Below are positions 45,978-61,115 of a stretch of 64,000 nucleotides of DNA, in pieces. The translations under genes and the position numbers were made by a program. Numbering within the stretch: the stretch's first letter is position 1; each line of letters starts with the position of its first letter. Origin of the DNA: Cotesia glomerata (taxonomy: Eukaryota; Arthropoda; Insecta; Hymenoptera; Braconidae); contig NC_058161.1 of assembly GCF_020080835.1 (NCBI RefSeq), positions 8,924,297 to 8,988,296 of the forward strand, in the 5' to 3' direction. The notes under the pieces are model-generated. The model saw only the letters and a list, made by a program, of their open reading frames with translations. It was not told the DNA's origin and searched no databases.

Positions 45978-46620
45978 CTTATTACCAGCAGAAAAGTGGT
46001 AGAGACCATTAAGCTAAAAATCGGCGAACTCGTGCTCGATGGAAAGACTACAGAAGAAGCACCGAAGAGATCATAGGCACCAGGCTCTCCCCCTCAAGCC
46101 TGGTGACCTATATGATCAAACAAGAGGAAAACTGGTCAGCTGTTGCAGTTTATGCACAGCACCTCCTGAAAGACAAAATCGCAGAAAGGGACCAGTAGCC
46201 AGGAGTAGGCGTCGTGAGACGCAGCACGACTGGATTGAAGTAATGCTAACGCGGTTCCAATCCAGTCCTCCCCGTACCATCTAGGTGAGAGGGGAAGAGG
46301 AATGTTTTTTTTAGTGGGTAAAAATCTCCACACTACCGACTATCGATATCTGCCGGAAGATGGGCGGCAGAGTTAACGATACCGGTGTCTTTTGAAGATC
46401 TTTTTTCGTACCTCTTTACAAAAAAAAAAAAAAAAAAAAAAAACATGCATACACACACACATACAGACATAGTGACACCCTCGCGGGGATAGTCAGGGAA
46501 GCTTCCTGTGACTTTCAAACGTCGAGATCTGATGAAAACTCGATTTTTGTAAAACGGGGTAAAACCAATAATTTCCCGATTTTTGAAAATCTGAGATTTT
46601 CTTAGCGGGAAGTTAAAAAT
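45220..46620 (+). mobile_element. HINE (DINE-1-like) copy E carrying a chimeric RT fragment
   Basis: Left part 45220-45913 (TTAGGAAAACGGTTGACCC, AACTTCCCGCTAA, GAGCTC palindromes), (CA)n 45914-45976, RT fragment 45977-46443, then CATGCATACACACACAC and the right part to CGGGAAGTTAAAAA. Same layout as copies A and C. Confidence 0.65.
45977..46443 (+). pseudogene. Chimeric R1-like retrotransposon remnant, copy 2
   Basis: The first about 50 bases read SRKVVETIKLKIGE, matching the RT region of the copy at 53300. The next segment (from about 46030) reads WKDYRRSTEEIIGT, SSLVTYMIKQEENWSAVAVY and LLKDKIAERDQ-stop (46198), matching the extreme C-terminus of the other subfamily at 51596-51751. All sequence between these points is missing, so the fragment joins two subfamilies. 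The 3' UTR (GTCGTGAGACGCAGCACGAC, CTAACGCGGTTCCAATCCAG) belongs to the second subfamily at first but then differs; the poly-A tail runs 46420-46443. Confidence 0.7.
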
Positions 46621-46628
46621 ATATAAGT

Positions 46629-47262
46629 ATGTAAATTAAAGCTCGCTTGATAATCTTTTAGATGCAATTTACAGAAATTCGATAGGATATCGCGTTCAAT
46701 TGTTATTGCACGGAAACACGGTAAAAGTGAAAATTTTTGCGATTGTTGAAAATTTTTGAATTGCTCTCATTTCTAAACTAATCGACAGATTTAGTTCATC
46801 TTAGAACTTGACTTCAGAAATCGTCCTAAGAATGAGTATGTTACGTTTTATTGAGATCCGTATAGAATTGCAGGAGTTAGAGAAGAGACAAGGCCGATTA
46901 TATCGTAAAATATACATATAAATACATACATATTAGGGTGATTCAAAAAAATCGAATAATTTTTTTTTAACTTCCGACATTGAAAAGTTAGTTCTCAGGC
47001 ACCTCCAGAAAATGCTCACTAAATTTGAGCTCTTAATATTGATAGGAAGATTATCCTCATCACAGTTTTACATTTTTCGTTAGTCTCTTGTAAAAAAGAT
47101 CATATCTTATTAATAATGAGTCATTATTAATAAAATCTTTATCACATTTTTGTAGAAAATTAAATGATCTACAAAAAAGATCTGATATGTGTAAACGATT
47201 ACATTAACCATTTCAAAGATATCTGAGATAAAAGATCAAAAAATGATCAAAAAAAAATTTTT
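46629..47262 (+). repeat. Left arm of an 8.7-kb inverted repeat (GGGTGATTC family)
   Basis: Nearly identical to the reverse complement of 54655-55287: GCAATTTACAGAAATTCGAT, TTGTTATTGCACGGAAACAC, ATATTAGGGTGATTCAAAAA (46928-) and GATCATATCTTATTAATAAT can all be matched base by base with few changes. A degenerate tandem copy of its last part follows (47300-47400: GGTCTGATATGTTTAAATGA). Confidence 0.75.
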
Positions 47263-47436
47263 TTTCTAATTTTCTACCATATATTGGAAAATAATAATTG
47301 TCAGATAAATATGCTATATTTTTATAGGAAATTTAATGCTCTAGAAAAAAGGTCTGATATGTTTAAATGATTACTGCAACCGTTTAAAAGATATTCGTAT
47401 CCAAACCCCAATGCTTTCTGATTTCAATAATTTCTT

Positions 47437-47440
<4 letters not shown>

Positions 47441-47516
<76 letters not shown>
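47441..47516. repeat. (CA)n microsatellite, 5' side of RT copy 4
   Basis: About 38 CA units. The sequence to its left is the inverted-repeat arm, not a HINE left part, whereas the CA tract on the other side of the retrotransposon (51968-52034) leads into a HINE right part. Confidence 0.9.
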
Positions 47517-47518
<2 letters not shown>

Positions 47519-47659
47519 CGTGTCAGGCTTGCTGGGTCCCGCATCGGGCGCCTCTCCAGGTGGCGAATAGGGGAATGCCCGGCATATCTGCACGCCAGAT
47601 GCGTCGGGTACCGAGGAAATAGAATACTCGGGGTGGACCAAAACCTAGCAAAAGATGAT

Positions 47660-49144
47660 ATGAAAATGCCAGATCAATTTCAAACATCGTCTACGGTGAA
47701 GAAGGGGGATACCTCAGTGCCGGCGAGGGAAGGCGTGCAAACGGGCCTGAACTCGTCGTTATCAAGCGACCGTTTGAACAGCGGAGTAGACCCCATGGCT
47801 CTACTGTCTAGCAATGCTAGCAAGGTTACAGGGAGTACGAAATCAGCCCAGATGGCAGAGAACGGACAGCTGAGCAACATTTCTCCAAAAAGTGGAGGAC
47901 CTTTTGCTCCTGTCACTAATCAAACTTACCGAGGAAGAATCAACTCTGTACCGACCGTTACAGGCCAACAGTCACTAATGGAGAGGCTCGGCATCAAGCT
48001 CGAAGAGTTAGCCGAGCTTATAAAAGACAAGAAGAATCTCCATCATGAGATTAGAAAATTGGTTACATCTATCACTACAGCATATACGTTAGCCAACAAA
48101 TCACCAGGCATGTCGGCCTCAACGACCCAAACAACTCCGAGTCTGACCAAAAAACCACAGCCATTTTTGGTCACTCCTAAAAAATTACCACAGCAAGGAA
48201 AGGACAGTTACAAGAAGAGACAGCTGTCCACGCCCAGCCCTTCTTCAATAATCGAGAAGCCACCACAGAAAAAGACAGCCCGGGAGGACGTCTGGACTAC
48301 AGTGGACCGAAATAGGAAGAAGAAGGAAAAAGAGCATGAAACAGCGGCTCCCCCTAATAAAGCTCAAAACCAGTCAAGTAAGGGTGCCTCTAAGAAACCG
48401 AGGAAAAAGAAGACAAGAACTAAGACTGCTCTTGCTCAACTAGTAGACGGCCAAACTTATGCTGATATCCTAAAGGAAATCAAGGTCAAGGTAAGCCCTG
48501 TCGAGACGGGCGTAGACATAAAGCCTATTAAAGAGACGAAACACGGAGGCGTTCTTCTTGAAATGGCTTGAAAGACCGAAGACAGCAAGGCTTTCACCGA
48601 TGCAGTAAGGTCGACCACTGCGAACATCGGCACGGTCAAGACGCTAACACCAACAACAACGATCGAGATCCTCGATTTGGACGAAATCTCTACCGAGAGC
48701 GAAGTCCGTGAAGCACTCAAACGTGAATTCACTGACAGCCTGGAGGTTAAACGGGTAAATTTGACAAAACCCACACCACGAGAAAATCGGGCAGCCTTCG
48801 GCGAAGTAGACGAGGCCAGTGCGATTAAGGCCCTTGACAAGGCCTATATAATGATCGGTTGGGTGAACTGTCGTATACGCCCAGTTGCAAAAGTAACCCG
48901 CTGTTTTAAATGTCTTAGTTTTGGACACCAAACACGCCAGTGTGCGGGACCAAACAGAAGCAGGTGCTGCTACAAATGTGGCGGAGAGAACCACAAGGCC
49001 GTAAACTGCACGGAGAAGCTAAAATGCTTCCTTTGTGCTCCGGACAAAGATGCCCAGGATGGTCTATGCCATATTTCTGGCACTGGAGCTTGCAGGGCAT
49101 TCTGCACAGCACTTGTAGAAGCCAAGAGAAGGCAACCTGAATAG
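47660..49144 (+). pseudogene. ORF1 (gag-like) of R1-like retrotransposon copy 4, one nonsense codon
   Basis: The frame is open from the CA tract; the first ATG outside repeat translation is 47660. The protein has a Ser/Thr/Lys-rich N-terminal half (NISPKSGGPFAPVTNQ, LGIKLEELAELIKDKKN), a basic stretch (KKPRKKKTRTK), then a conserved region (TESEVREALKREF). Three zinc knuckles at the end: CFKCLSFGHQTRQC, CYKCGGENHKAVNC and the partial CFLC...H. This is the usual ORF1p of R1-clade elements, an RNA-binding nucleocapsid-like protein. A TGA at 48569-48571 breaks the frame, which resumes in phase (EDSKAFTDAV) to 49144. The true start could lie slightly upstream. Confidence 0.8.
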
Positions 49145-49975
49145 GTACGTCTTGGCGTAAAACCTACTGCGCCAGCGTGTCTTTGAAGATAAAATCGACG
49201 TCTGCTTTATCTGCGAGCAATATCTAAACATCGAAGGTAAAACATGGTTCGCAGACGAAACTGGCACGGCAGCAATTTGGATTGTGAACACAAAGAACGT
49301 TACCGTCAACAACAGCGGAAGTGGAGCAGGTTTTGTCTGGACTCAAACCCTCACAACCTACTTCATGAGCGTCTATCTTTCACCTGACGAAGGGATTAGT
49401 GTGTTCCGACAGAAACTGGCAAATATAGAAGATGCGGTCACTAAGTTCAACAGCGAAGTCATCGTAGCCGGAGACTTCAACGCTAAATCAGCTGAGTGGG
49501 GCGCTGCTTTCTCCGACATCAGAGGTAACGAGGTCGCTGACGTCGCGGCTAGACTCGACCTCATAGTGCTGAACACCGGGAGCACCACGACCTTTAGAAG
49601 ACCAGGGTACCAAGAGCCCATCCTCGACATTTCGTTAGCGACTCCAAGGACTGCCAACATGATCGAAGACTGGACTGTATCCGAAGAATACAGTGGCAGT
49701 GACCACCAGTTTGTGACATTCAACGTTGGATTGTCATCTACTCCGGTTTCACAACGCGACCTTTCTAAGCGGAAGTGGAATGCCAGAAGGCTTGTTCCAG
49801 AGGCATTGGGAGCTACACTTGCATGAAGCTGGTCTATCCTTCAGAACAACCCGACTCCGGATACCTGCAGCGAGACGGAAAAGGCAATGCTAAATATGAT
49901 GAAGGAGATTGCTGCCGCATGTGACGCCTCTATGCCGCGGCTGAAAAATAGGAGTTTCCACAGGCCGGCGTACTA
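49145..49975 (+). pseudogene. ORF2 endonuclease domain, retrotransposon copy 4
   Basis: From about 49174 the frame reads RQRVFEDKIDVCFICEQY, then IWIVNTKNVTVN, GAGFVWTQTLTTYFMSVYLS, VAGDFNAKSAEWGAAFSDIR and EPILDISLATPR, closing with SGSDHQFVTF (49690-49719). These are the central and C-terminal APE-endonuclease motifs (GDFN, SDH). The beginning of ORF2 is truncated by a small deletion and a stop just after ORF1. A TGA at 49824-49826 and a frame shift near 49970 (YWWSTDI region) disconnect it from the RT frame. This enzyme nicks the target; in this family the target appears to be the CA/TG tract. Confidence 0.8.
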
Positions 49976-51751
49976 GTGGTCAACAGACATAGCAAAAGAT
50001 GTCATAAGCTACGTCGCCGCGCAACGAGAGCCGCGAAACGCTCCCCAAGCGAGGACTTGTATTTAAAAGAGTACAAGCAGGCCAAAAAGACGCTAAACCG
50101 AGCCATTAAAGCAAGAAAAGCGATATTGTGGAAACAGATCTGTAATGATCTTTACAAGGACATCTGGGGCAAAGCCTACCAAATTGTCACCAAACGACTT
50201 GGAAAGGCTTCACCAAAAGCGCCGAAGTCTCCTGCCTTAACGGACAGCATTGTAGCGGAGCTTTTCCCCAAACACCCATCGCGGGAGAAGAAACACTACG
50301 CTAAAAACAGCGAAGGAACACCCTTCACAACTAAGGAACTACAAGACGCGGCCAAGTCACTCAAAACAGGAAAGGCACCTGGACCTGATGGCATCCTAGC
50401 AGCGGTGATCAAGATTGTAGCCCTGGAATATCCAGACATACTCCTGAACACCTACAACGCATGCTTGGCAACTGGCACGTTTCCCGCGGTCTGGAAGCGG
50501 CAGAGATTGGTTCTCTTAGACAAAGGAAAGGGAACCCCCGTAACACCTTCGTCGTTTAGACCACTCTGTATGCTAGACATTGCTGGAAAATAATTAATTA
50601 AATAATTAATTAAGCAAGGCTCAATAATGGGGCCCGATCTATGGAATGCGGACTACGACGAGCTTCTTGAAATCTCGCTACCAAAGCAAGTAGAGCTAAC
50701 GGGTTTTGCAGACGACGTTGCGGCCACGATAGTAGTAGACAGCGTAGAAGAGGCCGAATTACTGGTCCGGGAAACCATTGGCGCCGTCGAGACCTGGCTT
50801 GATAAACACCACCTAAAACTCGCCAAGCATAAAACCGAGATGGTTGTTCTGACACGTCAAAAATGGTTCCCAAAACCATTCGCTGTGGACATGGAAGGAA
50901 CAACACTGACGTCAACAAGGGCCCTGCGCTATCTAGGGGTAATGATAGACGAGAAACTATCTTTCCGCGAACACCTTGACAGTGCATGCAAGAAAGCCAG
51001 CAAGACGGTGTCTAGCCTAGCAAGAATCATGACCAACACCATGGGACCAAGAACCAAAAAGAGAAGAGTTGTTCTAGAAGTAGTCCACTCGGTACTGTTT
51101 TTTGGAGCAGAAATATGGGCAGACATATTGAAACAGAAGACCTACCGACAAAAAATAGTGGCAGTGCAGCGGCGAGGCGCTCTCAGGGTTGCCTGCGCCT
51201 ATCGAACGGTTTCCGAAGCGGCTATATTGGTCATTACGGGAGCCGCACCCATCGACCTACTCGCGTTTGAGAGAGCAAAACTCTATGACGCTAAAAACAG
51301 TGACGAAAACATGAAGGACGCAAGAACGAGGATAAAGGCGGAAACGCAACAAGAGTGGCAGGACCGATGGACATCGGGAGAGACGGGCAGATGGACGGCA
51401 CGCCTGATCTCAAACATCAACGTCTGGCTTTCTCGGGAATACGGAGAAACGGACTTTTTCTTGACCCAGCTATTGACGGGACATGGGCAGTTCAATGCCT
51501 ATCTTTTTAAGATGGGACTGCACAGCACACCAACGTGCAAATACTGCCCAGACAAAATTGACAACGTCGAGCACACGTTCTTTGAGTGTGACCGGTGGAA
51601 GGACTACAAAAGCAGTACTGATAAAATTATTGGCACCACGCCCTCTCCTGAGAGCTTAGTAACCTGCATGATCAAAAAAGAAGATAACTGGTCAGCTGTC
51701 GCAGCCTATGCGCAGCGCCTTTTAAAGGAAAATATCGCAGAAAGAGACTAG
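49976..51751 (+). pseudogene. ORF2 reverse transcriptase, retrotransposon copy 4, with internal deletion
   Basis: The first part (49976-50590) includes the linker AKKTLNRAIKARKAILWKQI, then KTGKAPGPDGI and SSFRPLCMLDIAGK (RT finger motifs). At 50591-50614 an AT-only filler (AATTAATTAAATAATT-like) with a stop replaces the middle of the domain, including motif A and most of motif B. The frame resumes with QGSIMGPDLWNADYDELL, FADD (motif C, 50707-50718), YLGVMIDEKLSF and the C-terminal CKYCPD...NVEHTFFECDRW Cys-His motif, to the stop at 51749-51751. Compared with copies 1, 3 and 5 it is a distinct subfamily (FADD for YADD). It cannot be active. Confidence 0.85.
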
Positions 51752-51964
51752 TAACTAGAAGCAACCGTCGTGAGACGCAACACGGACTGGATTGAAGTAA
51801 TGCTAACGCGGTCCCGATCCAGTCTTCCCCGTAACATCTATGGGGAAAGAGAGAGGAGGATGTTTAGTCGGTATTGTTGTCAATCATATTGACTTCCGAG
51901 TCCGACATACCCAGGACAAACATCTCGTCCTGGTATACGTAAATGTATTTGACCTCCTCTATAA

Positions 51965-51967
<3 letters not shown>
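51752..51967 (+). other. 3' UTR of RT copy 4 with hairpin
   Basis: GTCGTGAGACGCAACACGGA, AATGCTAACGCGGTCCCGAT, then the 7-bp hairpin CCAGGAC (51911-51917) / GTCCTGG (51927-51933) around AAACATCTC, and CCTCTATAAAAAA joining CA repeats. Position, loop AAACA and following CGTAAA parallel the hairpin of the other subfamily. Confidence 0.6.
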
Positions 51968-52038
<71 letters not shown>

Positions 52039-52196
52039 TACAGACATAGTGACACCCTCGCGGGAATAGTCAGGGAAGCTTCCTAGGACCTCAAAACGTC
52101 GAGATCTGATGAAAACTCGATTTTCGAAAAACGGAGTAAAACCAATAACTTCCCGATTTTTGAAAATTTTTAATTTTCTTAGCGGGAAGTTAAAAA
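51968..52196 (+). mobile_element. HINE right part F (CA tract to terminus)
   Basis: (CA)n, CATACATACAGACATAGTGA, CACCCTCGCGGGAATAGTCA, terminal hairpin, GTTAAAAAT. Its left half is absent upstream of RT copy 4. Its end is joined without spacer to the left end of HINE copy G at 52196/52197, a head-to-tail junction. Confidence 0.65.
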
Positions 52197-52880
52197 TTAG
52201 AAAAACTGTTGACCCTGAAAGCCATCCCTGCAACTTCCCGCCAATCCTATACCTAGACGCTTAAAATTGCACTTATGACGTTTTTGAGATCTTCGAGCTC
52301 ATAAATACAATTTGTGTGTTATTTTGAGCTCTCCAAGCTTAAAAAAATAGCTTTTGTATGCTTTTGAGCTCTTCGAGCTCAAAAATTTGATAGCAGTTTG
52401 ATAAAACACTATTTTTTGAACTTTCAAATCGCAATAACTTTTGAATGAATGAACCGATTTTCACGCGGTTGATGGCATTCGACGCAGTATTTTAAGCTTC
52501 ATGAAGAATCTTTGTTTAAATTGATAGAACAAAAAATTTCGGAGTAATTCCGAAAAAACACTTTTTTCGGTTTTCTTTCATCAACGATAACTCACGAACG
52601 AATCAACCGATTTTGACCGGACTGGCGGCGATCGACGTGGTTTTTTGGTGTTAAGAACTGATTAGTTTTTGGAATTGATCGCTAAAGCCGTTTAAAAGTT
52701 ATTTAAAAAAAACCCCATTTAAAAAAATTTTTTTTTGTAGTTTTTTTGCGATTTCTCAAAATCTACCTGTCCAAATCGTTCCAAAGTATATTCAAAATCT
52801 AAGTTCAGTCAAGCCCTTTCTAATGGCACCAACCACGATCGAATCGGTCAAGCCGTTCAAAAGTTATGAGAGGTTTACAT

Positions 52881-52938
<58 letters not shown>

Positions 52939-52941
<3 letters not shown>

Positions 52942-54222
52942 CTCTCGACGAGAAGAACGTGCCAACATATTTTCGCAGACTAGTGATTAGCTATTTTACA
53001 GATAGAGTGCTGAAATACCATACAAAGAATGGTCCGAAAGAGTATGATATAACCGGTGGTGTGCCACAGGGCTCTGTTCTTGGTCCACTTCTGTGGAATA
53101 TCATGTACGACGGGCTCCTGAGACTGAAGCTTCCAAGATGTGTCAAACTGGTAGCGTATGCGGATGATGTTGCCGCAGTGATCGTCGCCAAACACCTCGA
53201 CGAGATTCAACATCTGTTTGACATCACTTTTGAGAAGATCAATCAGTGGATGGATACAGTGAACCTACAACTGGCCAAGCAGAAGACCGAAGCAGTGCTT
53301 ATTACCAGCCGAAAAGAAGTTGAAACAATTAAGCTAAAAGTCGGTGACCGAGAAATCACATCACAACCTCATATACGATATCTAGGAGTGATGCTTGATG
53401 CCCGACTCAACTTCAAGCAGCAATTGGAACACGTCTGTACGAAAGCGTCAGTAGTGAGAGCTAGTCTCGCACGATTGATGCCGAACGTCGGAGGCCCAAA
53501 GCAGAGCAGGAGGCGACTAGTCATCAGTAGTCACATCGGTGCTCACCTACGGAATATCCATTTGGGCTGACGCACTAGAGGTGCAAGATTCATGGAGAAA
53601 AGCTGGACCAATATATCGTATGAGTGCCCTACGAGTTGCAAGCGCCTTTCGAACAATATCAGAGGAAGCAGTGTGTGTCATTTCCGGAACTTTGCCGCTC
53701 AGAGTCCTAGCTGAGGAAAGATGGAACCTTTACCAACGAAAGAGGACAACCACACAAAGTACCGAGGAACTCAGAGCTGAAGAACAGCAGAACAGTATCG
53801 CACGATGGCAATCGCAGTGGGACGCCGCGACAACAGGGAGATGGACACACCGTCTCATACCGAAAATCGACGTTTGGCTAAACCGAAGTCATGGCGAGGT
53901 CAATTACTATCTGACGCAATTGTTGTCAGGACATGGATGTTTTCGGACGTATCTTCACCGCTTCAAGCATGATGATTCACCGGAGTGCCCGTCCTGCCCA
54001 GGAATCAATGAAGACGCGGAGCACGTTTTCTTTGAGTGCCCACGATTTTACCCACAGCGAGATGAGCTGGAGATGATCCTAAAGAAGAAAATCCAACCAG
54101 AGACAATAGTAGAAGCAATGTTGTCATCAAGAGCCTCCTGGAACGCCATCAGCACATTTGCAACAGAAGTCCTTATAGACTTGCGTTCCATCGAAAGAAG
54201 AAGAGCAAATGACAACAACTAG
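52939..54222 (+). pseudogene. R1-clade-like reverse transcriptase, copy 5 (5' truncated, frameshift)
   Basis: Starts after the CA tract with TCTCTCTCGACGAGAAG; reads LDEKNVPTYFRRLVISYFTD, then GGVPQGSVLGPLLWN (motif B), VKLVAYADDVAAVIVAK (motif C, YADD) and YLGVMLDARLNFKQQ. Motif A and everything upstream are missing. Near 53520 (AGGCGACTAGTCATC) four bases are lost relative to copies 1 and 3, shifting the frame; it resumes as LTYGISIWADALE and runs through the Cys-His motif CPSCPG...EDAEHVFFECP to a stop at 54220-54222. Diverged from copies 1 and 3, so it represents a separate insertion lineage. Confidence 0.85.
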
Positions 54223-54474
54223 AAGAAAGGTAAAATAACACCTTAGCTACCAGAAGAAAGAGCAGTAGCTAGATCCTCCCCTCACGAAGTAATGCCTAAC
54301 TGCGGTTTCCATGAGGGATTAGGGGAAAGAGGAAGGGGTTTAGGGTTTAGTGGGTAGGGGCGCTAGCGTCGAGTTTTAGTATGACATTGCGTCGAGTCGC
54401 CACATATCCAGGCCAAACAACTATGCCTAGAATCCGTAAAAAAGATTCCCCCCCCTTAAAAAACAAAAACAACA
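54223..54474 (+). other. 3' UTR and tail of RT copy 5
   Basis: Same 3' UTR as copies 1 and 3 (TGCCTAACTGCGGTTTCCAT, GGGTTTAGGGTTTAGTGGGT), hairpin CCAGGC (54408-54413) / GCCTAG (54425-54430). The tail CCCCCCTTAAAAAACAAAAA joins CA. Confidence 0.6.
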
Positions 54475-54654
54475 ACACACACACACACACCCATACATAC
54501 AAACAGACACCATCGCGGAAATAGTCAGGGAAGCTTCCTAGGACCTCGAAACGTCGAGATTCGATGAAAACTCGATTTTCGTAAAACGGGGTGAAAACAA
54601 TAACTTCCCGATTTTTGAAAATCTTCGATTTTCTTTGCGGGAAGTTAAAAATTT

Positions 54655-55287
54655 TTTTTTGATAAATTTTTTGAACTTTGATCTCGGATATCTTTGAAAT
54701 GGTTAATGTAATCGCTTACACGTATCAGATCTTTTTTGTAGATCATTTAATTTTCTACAAAAATGTGATAAAGATTTGATTAAGAAATTGATTAATAATG
54801 ACTCATTATTAATAAGATATGATCTTTTTTACAAGAGACTAACGAAAAATGTAAAACTGTGATGAGGATAATCTTCCTATCAATATTAAGAGCTCAAATT
54901 TGGTGAGCATTTTCTAGAGGTGCCTGAGAACTAACTTTTCAACGTCGGAAGTTAAAAAAAAATTATTCGATTTTTTTGAATCACCCTAATATGTATGTAT
55001 TTATATGTATATTTTACGATATAATCGGCCTTGTCTCTTCTCTAACTCCTGCACTTCTATACGGATCTCAATAAAACGTAACATACTCATTCTTAGGACG
55101 ATTTCTGAGGTCAAGTTCTAAGATGAACTAAACCTGTCGATTAGTTTAGAAATGAGAGCAATTCAAAAATTTTCAATCGCAAAAATTTTCACTTTTACCG
55201 TGTTTCCGTGCAATAACAATTGAACGCGATATCCTATCGAATTTCTGTAAATTGCAACTAAAAGATTATCAAGCGAGCATACATAAA
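54655..55287 (-). repeat. Right arm of the 8.7-kb inverted repeat
   Basis: Reverse complement of 46629-47262 with few differences, containing TTTTTGAATCACCCTAATAT (54972-54991). One clear difference is AAGAAATTGATT at 54782-54793, absent from the left arm. Confidence 0.75.
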
Positions 55288-59450
<4,163 letters not shown>

Positions 59451-59522
<72 letters not shown>

Positions 59523-59530
59523 TATATATG
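59451..59530. repeat. (TA)n microsatellite
   Basis: About 38 TA units directly outside the right arm of the inverted-repeat element. Confidence 0.85.
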
Positions 59531-60151
59531 TAATGAAATTATTTATCAATTTTGAGCGACAAAATTAATCCTACCAATTTAGTATATTAAGAGCATTTCG
59601 GTTGATGATTCTAAAAATAAATCTCTTAGTAGGTCGTTATATGGCTCAAAAACACCAGAAGTAATGTACCTACGCGAAAAATAAAAAGAATGACGAGAAA
59701 AAATTGTAGTATGTACGTATTTATATATAGACATGTGACATATATAAAGAAAGAATTAAGAGACAAGGGCTGAACTAGCGAGACGTCGGAAGCTCCCACG
59801 GGTTAACATCTATCTTGAGCAACACAAGTAAATTTAATGACACATATGGACACAGCATACATAGATACATGCATATAGAGATGCAAATATATATTTAATT
59901 TAATATAATATAATATATTGTTATATACATACATGAATACAAGTATAAAGGCTAACCCTGAACGAACGCTTGGCATCAACATCTATTTTAAGAATGGTAA
60001 ACTCTCAGTCGATGCTCCCGGTTTATTTTTCGACTAATATTCATTTTGGCCAACTTATATGCCCATACAATTTACAATTTTTACTGCTCGGAGAAAAAAA
60101 AGATAAATAAACTCTCCTGAAGGAAAATTCCATTGAAAAAGATTTAAAAAA
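59531..60151. other. AT-rich sequence, no gene recognised
   Basis: Short frames only. No TIR pair, RNA gene or domain recognised. Confidence 0.35.

Positions 60152-61115
<964 letters not shown>

Larger units (their letters stand above)
52197..54651 (+). mobile_element. HINE (DINE-1-like) copy G carrying an RT insertion
   Basis: TTAGAAAAACTGTTGACCC, AACTTCCCGCCAA, GAGATCTTCGAGCTC palindromes, (CA)n 52882-52938, RT fragment 52939-54474, (CA)n 54475-54491, right part ending TTTGCGGGAAGTTAAAAA. It fills the 3' part of the 46.6-55.3 inverted repeat and touches its right arm. Confidence 0.65.

Noticed and set aside
49064..49312. Minus-strand frames opposite the retrotransposon ORFs (also 48457-48994, 50610-50987)
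   Set aside because: Shadows of the plus-strand ORF1/ORF2 frames.
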